Below the pieces are notes generated by a model that worked only from the letters and a program-made list of their open reading frames with translations, searched no databases and was not told where the DNA came from. The position numbers and the translations under genes are program-made. From DATGHS01 sp035307785 (GTDB taxonomy: Bacteria > Planctomycetota > Planctomycetia > Gemmatales > Gemmataceae): a DNA stretch of 5,705 nucleotides. Shown here piece by piece: positions 4,844 to 5,705 of this stretch. The stretch spans positions 1 through 5,705 of the forward strand of contig DATGHS010000059.1 in assembly GCA_035307785.1 (NCBI GenBank), read 5' to 3'. Numbering within the stretch: the stretch's first letter is position 1; each line of letters starts with the position of its first letter.

Positions 4844-5705
4844 ATGAAAAAGCTTCTCATCTGCCTCGGCCTGTTCCTCGGCCTCGGCCATGTATGCGCT
4901 GCGGAGCCTGCCTCCGGCAAGGTGCTGGTGCTGGATCAGGAGCGCATTCTGGAAGGCGATATTGACCGCGTGGGCAATCGCTTTCGGATTCGGCGTAGCA
5001 GCGGCGAAACCTGGATTCCGGCAACCGATTCCATGGCGTTGGTGGCCGACCACAAGACAGCGTACGAATTGCTGAAAAAGCGCGCGAACCTGCGCGATGC
5101 CGATGAACGTTACCGCCTGGCTCGTTGGTGCTTGACCTATGGCTTGCGGCCGCAGGCGCTGGCCGAAGCCGAGGCCGCGGCAAACCTGCGACCAAAGGAT
5201 AAGGACTTAGCCCGACTTCGCGATGATTTGAAACAGCTTCCGGCGATTCCAACGCCGGCAGCGCCGGTCAACCTTCCGGAACCGGCCCCGATGGAACCGG
5301 GCGAGGTGGACATTACACCGGAATCGCTATCTCTGTTCGTGAGCAAGGTACAGCCCATCCTGATGAACGTATGCGCCACCTGCCATGCAACTGGACACGG
5401 CGGATCATTCAAACTGTCGCGAACCTACTCGAACAGCGCCTTGGGCCAGCGGGCGACGCTCGCCAACGCAGCCGCCGCGACTTCGTTTATCAATCGCCAG
5501 CAACCCGACGCCAGCATTTTGTTGGCGAAGGCCATAACCGCGCACGGCGATGCGTCCGCGCCGCCGATTCGCGACCGTCAATTTCCGGCTTATCGTCATT
5601 TGGATGACTGGGTGCACATGGCTTTGGGTCAACCGATAAAGTCAGCGCCAACGCCCGCCGTGGCTGCGTCGCGTTCGCAAGTTGCGGGTCCGGCCATGCC
5701 AATTC
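4844..5705 (+). CDS. Secreted putative haem-binding (CxxCH) planctomycete-type protein (3' end outside window)
   Basis: The frame is open from the ATG at 4844 to the window end, 287 codons without a stop. Residues 1-20 are a signal peptide: KK, a hydrophobic core LLICLGLFLGLG, and likely cleavage near CAA|EP. Cys18 has no lipobox before it, so a lipoprotein is unlikely. Residues about 25-70 (KVLVLDQERILEGDI...) look beta-rich. Residues 71-131 are helical and TPR-like (RYRLARWCLTYGLRPQALAEAEAAANLRPKD). A proline/alanine linker spans about 133-160. A second segment (about 161-264) begins FVSKVQPILMNVCATCH, with the c-type haem motif CATCH at 177-181. It has further His at 185, 234, 252 and 258 and Met259 as possible distal ligands. 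The architecture resembles proteins I associate with planctomycetes; function is unknown. It probably acts in the periplasm, in electron transfer or as a structural or sensing haem protein. The C-terminal tail after 264 is low-complexity, rich in Ala and Pro. The preceding terminator and its own promoter suggest a separate transcription unit. Confidence 0.82.
   Translation, partial: MKKLLICLGLFLGLGHVCAAEPASGKVLVLDQERILEGDIDRVGNRFRIRRSSGETWIPATDSMALVADHKTAYELLKKRANLRDADERYRLARWCLTYGLRPQALAEAEAAANLRPKDKDLARLRDDLKQLPAIPTPAAPVNLPEPAPMEPGEVDITPESLSLFVSKVQPILMNVCATCHATGHGGSFKLSRTYSNSALGQRATLANAAAATSFINRQQPDASILLAKAITAHGDASAPPIRDRQFPAYRHLDDWVHMALGQPIKSAPTPAVAASRSQVAGPAMPI

Noticed and set aside
4857..5252. 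131-codon minus-strand frame opposite the haem-protein gene
   Set aside because: The plus-strand frame has a signal peptide, a promoter and a CxxCH motif; the antisense frame has no recognisable features.
5371..5607. 78-codon plus-strand frame starting inside the haem-protein gene
   Set aside because: It lies in another frame of a continuous, convincing coding region and has no independent start signal.

Overview
The window is GC-rich bacterial DNA, most likely from a member of the Planctomycetota, perhaps the order Pirellulales. The main reason is the last gene. It joins a planctomycete-style N-terminal region (short beta-rich segment, then a TPR-like helical segment) to a C-terminal CxxCH haem-binding segment. 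Weak or absent Shine-Dalgarno sequences at two of three visible starts and a repeat-filled intergenic region also fit. The assignment is inference from family resemblance; no marker gene is present.

Layout, left to right, with all genes on the + strand: (1) the 3' part of an M20-family metallopeptidase, peptidase T-like (to 1106); (2) a 475-base gene-free stretch (1107-1581) holding a long REP-like hairpin, direct and inverted copies of a TGAAACGCGGCGC motif, and imperfect inverted purine/pyrimidine tracts near its two ends; (3) an AtuA/DUF1446-family protein (1582-2931); (4) a short intergenic region with an almost perfect 25-base dyad just upstream of a -10-like box; (5) a complete, strikingly plant-like acetolactate synthase catalytic subunit (3021-4760), followed by a probable hairpin terminator; (6) a TTGACA/TATTCT promoter placed so close to the next ATG that the transcript may be nearly leaderless; (7) a secreted, putative haem-binding planctomycete-type protein (4844 to beyond the window end).

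The genes do not form an evident pathway. The peptidase would supply amino acids from peptides, acetolactate synthase makes branched-chain amino acids, the AtuA-like protein has no known reaction, and the last protein acts outside the cytoplasm. Gene spacing and the regulatory signals between genes suggest separate transcription units rather than one operon. No ilvN/ilvH or ilvC lies beside the acetolactate synthase gene.

I see no convincing new multi-gene system. The features most worth following up are the composite repeat region at 1117-1571, the dyad upstream of ilvB, and the haem protein with its near-leaderless promoter.
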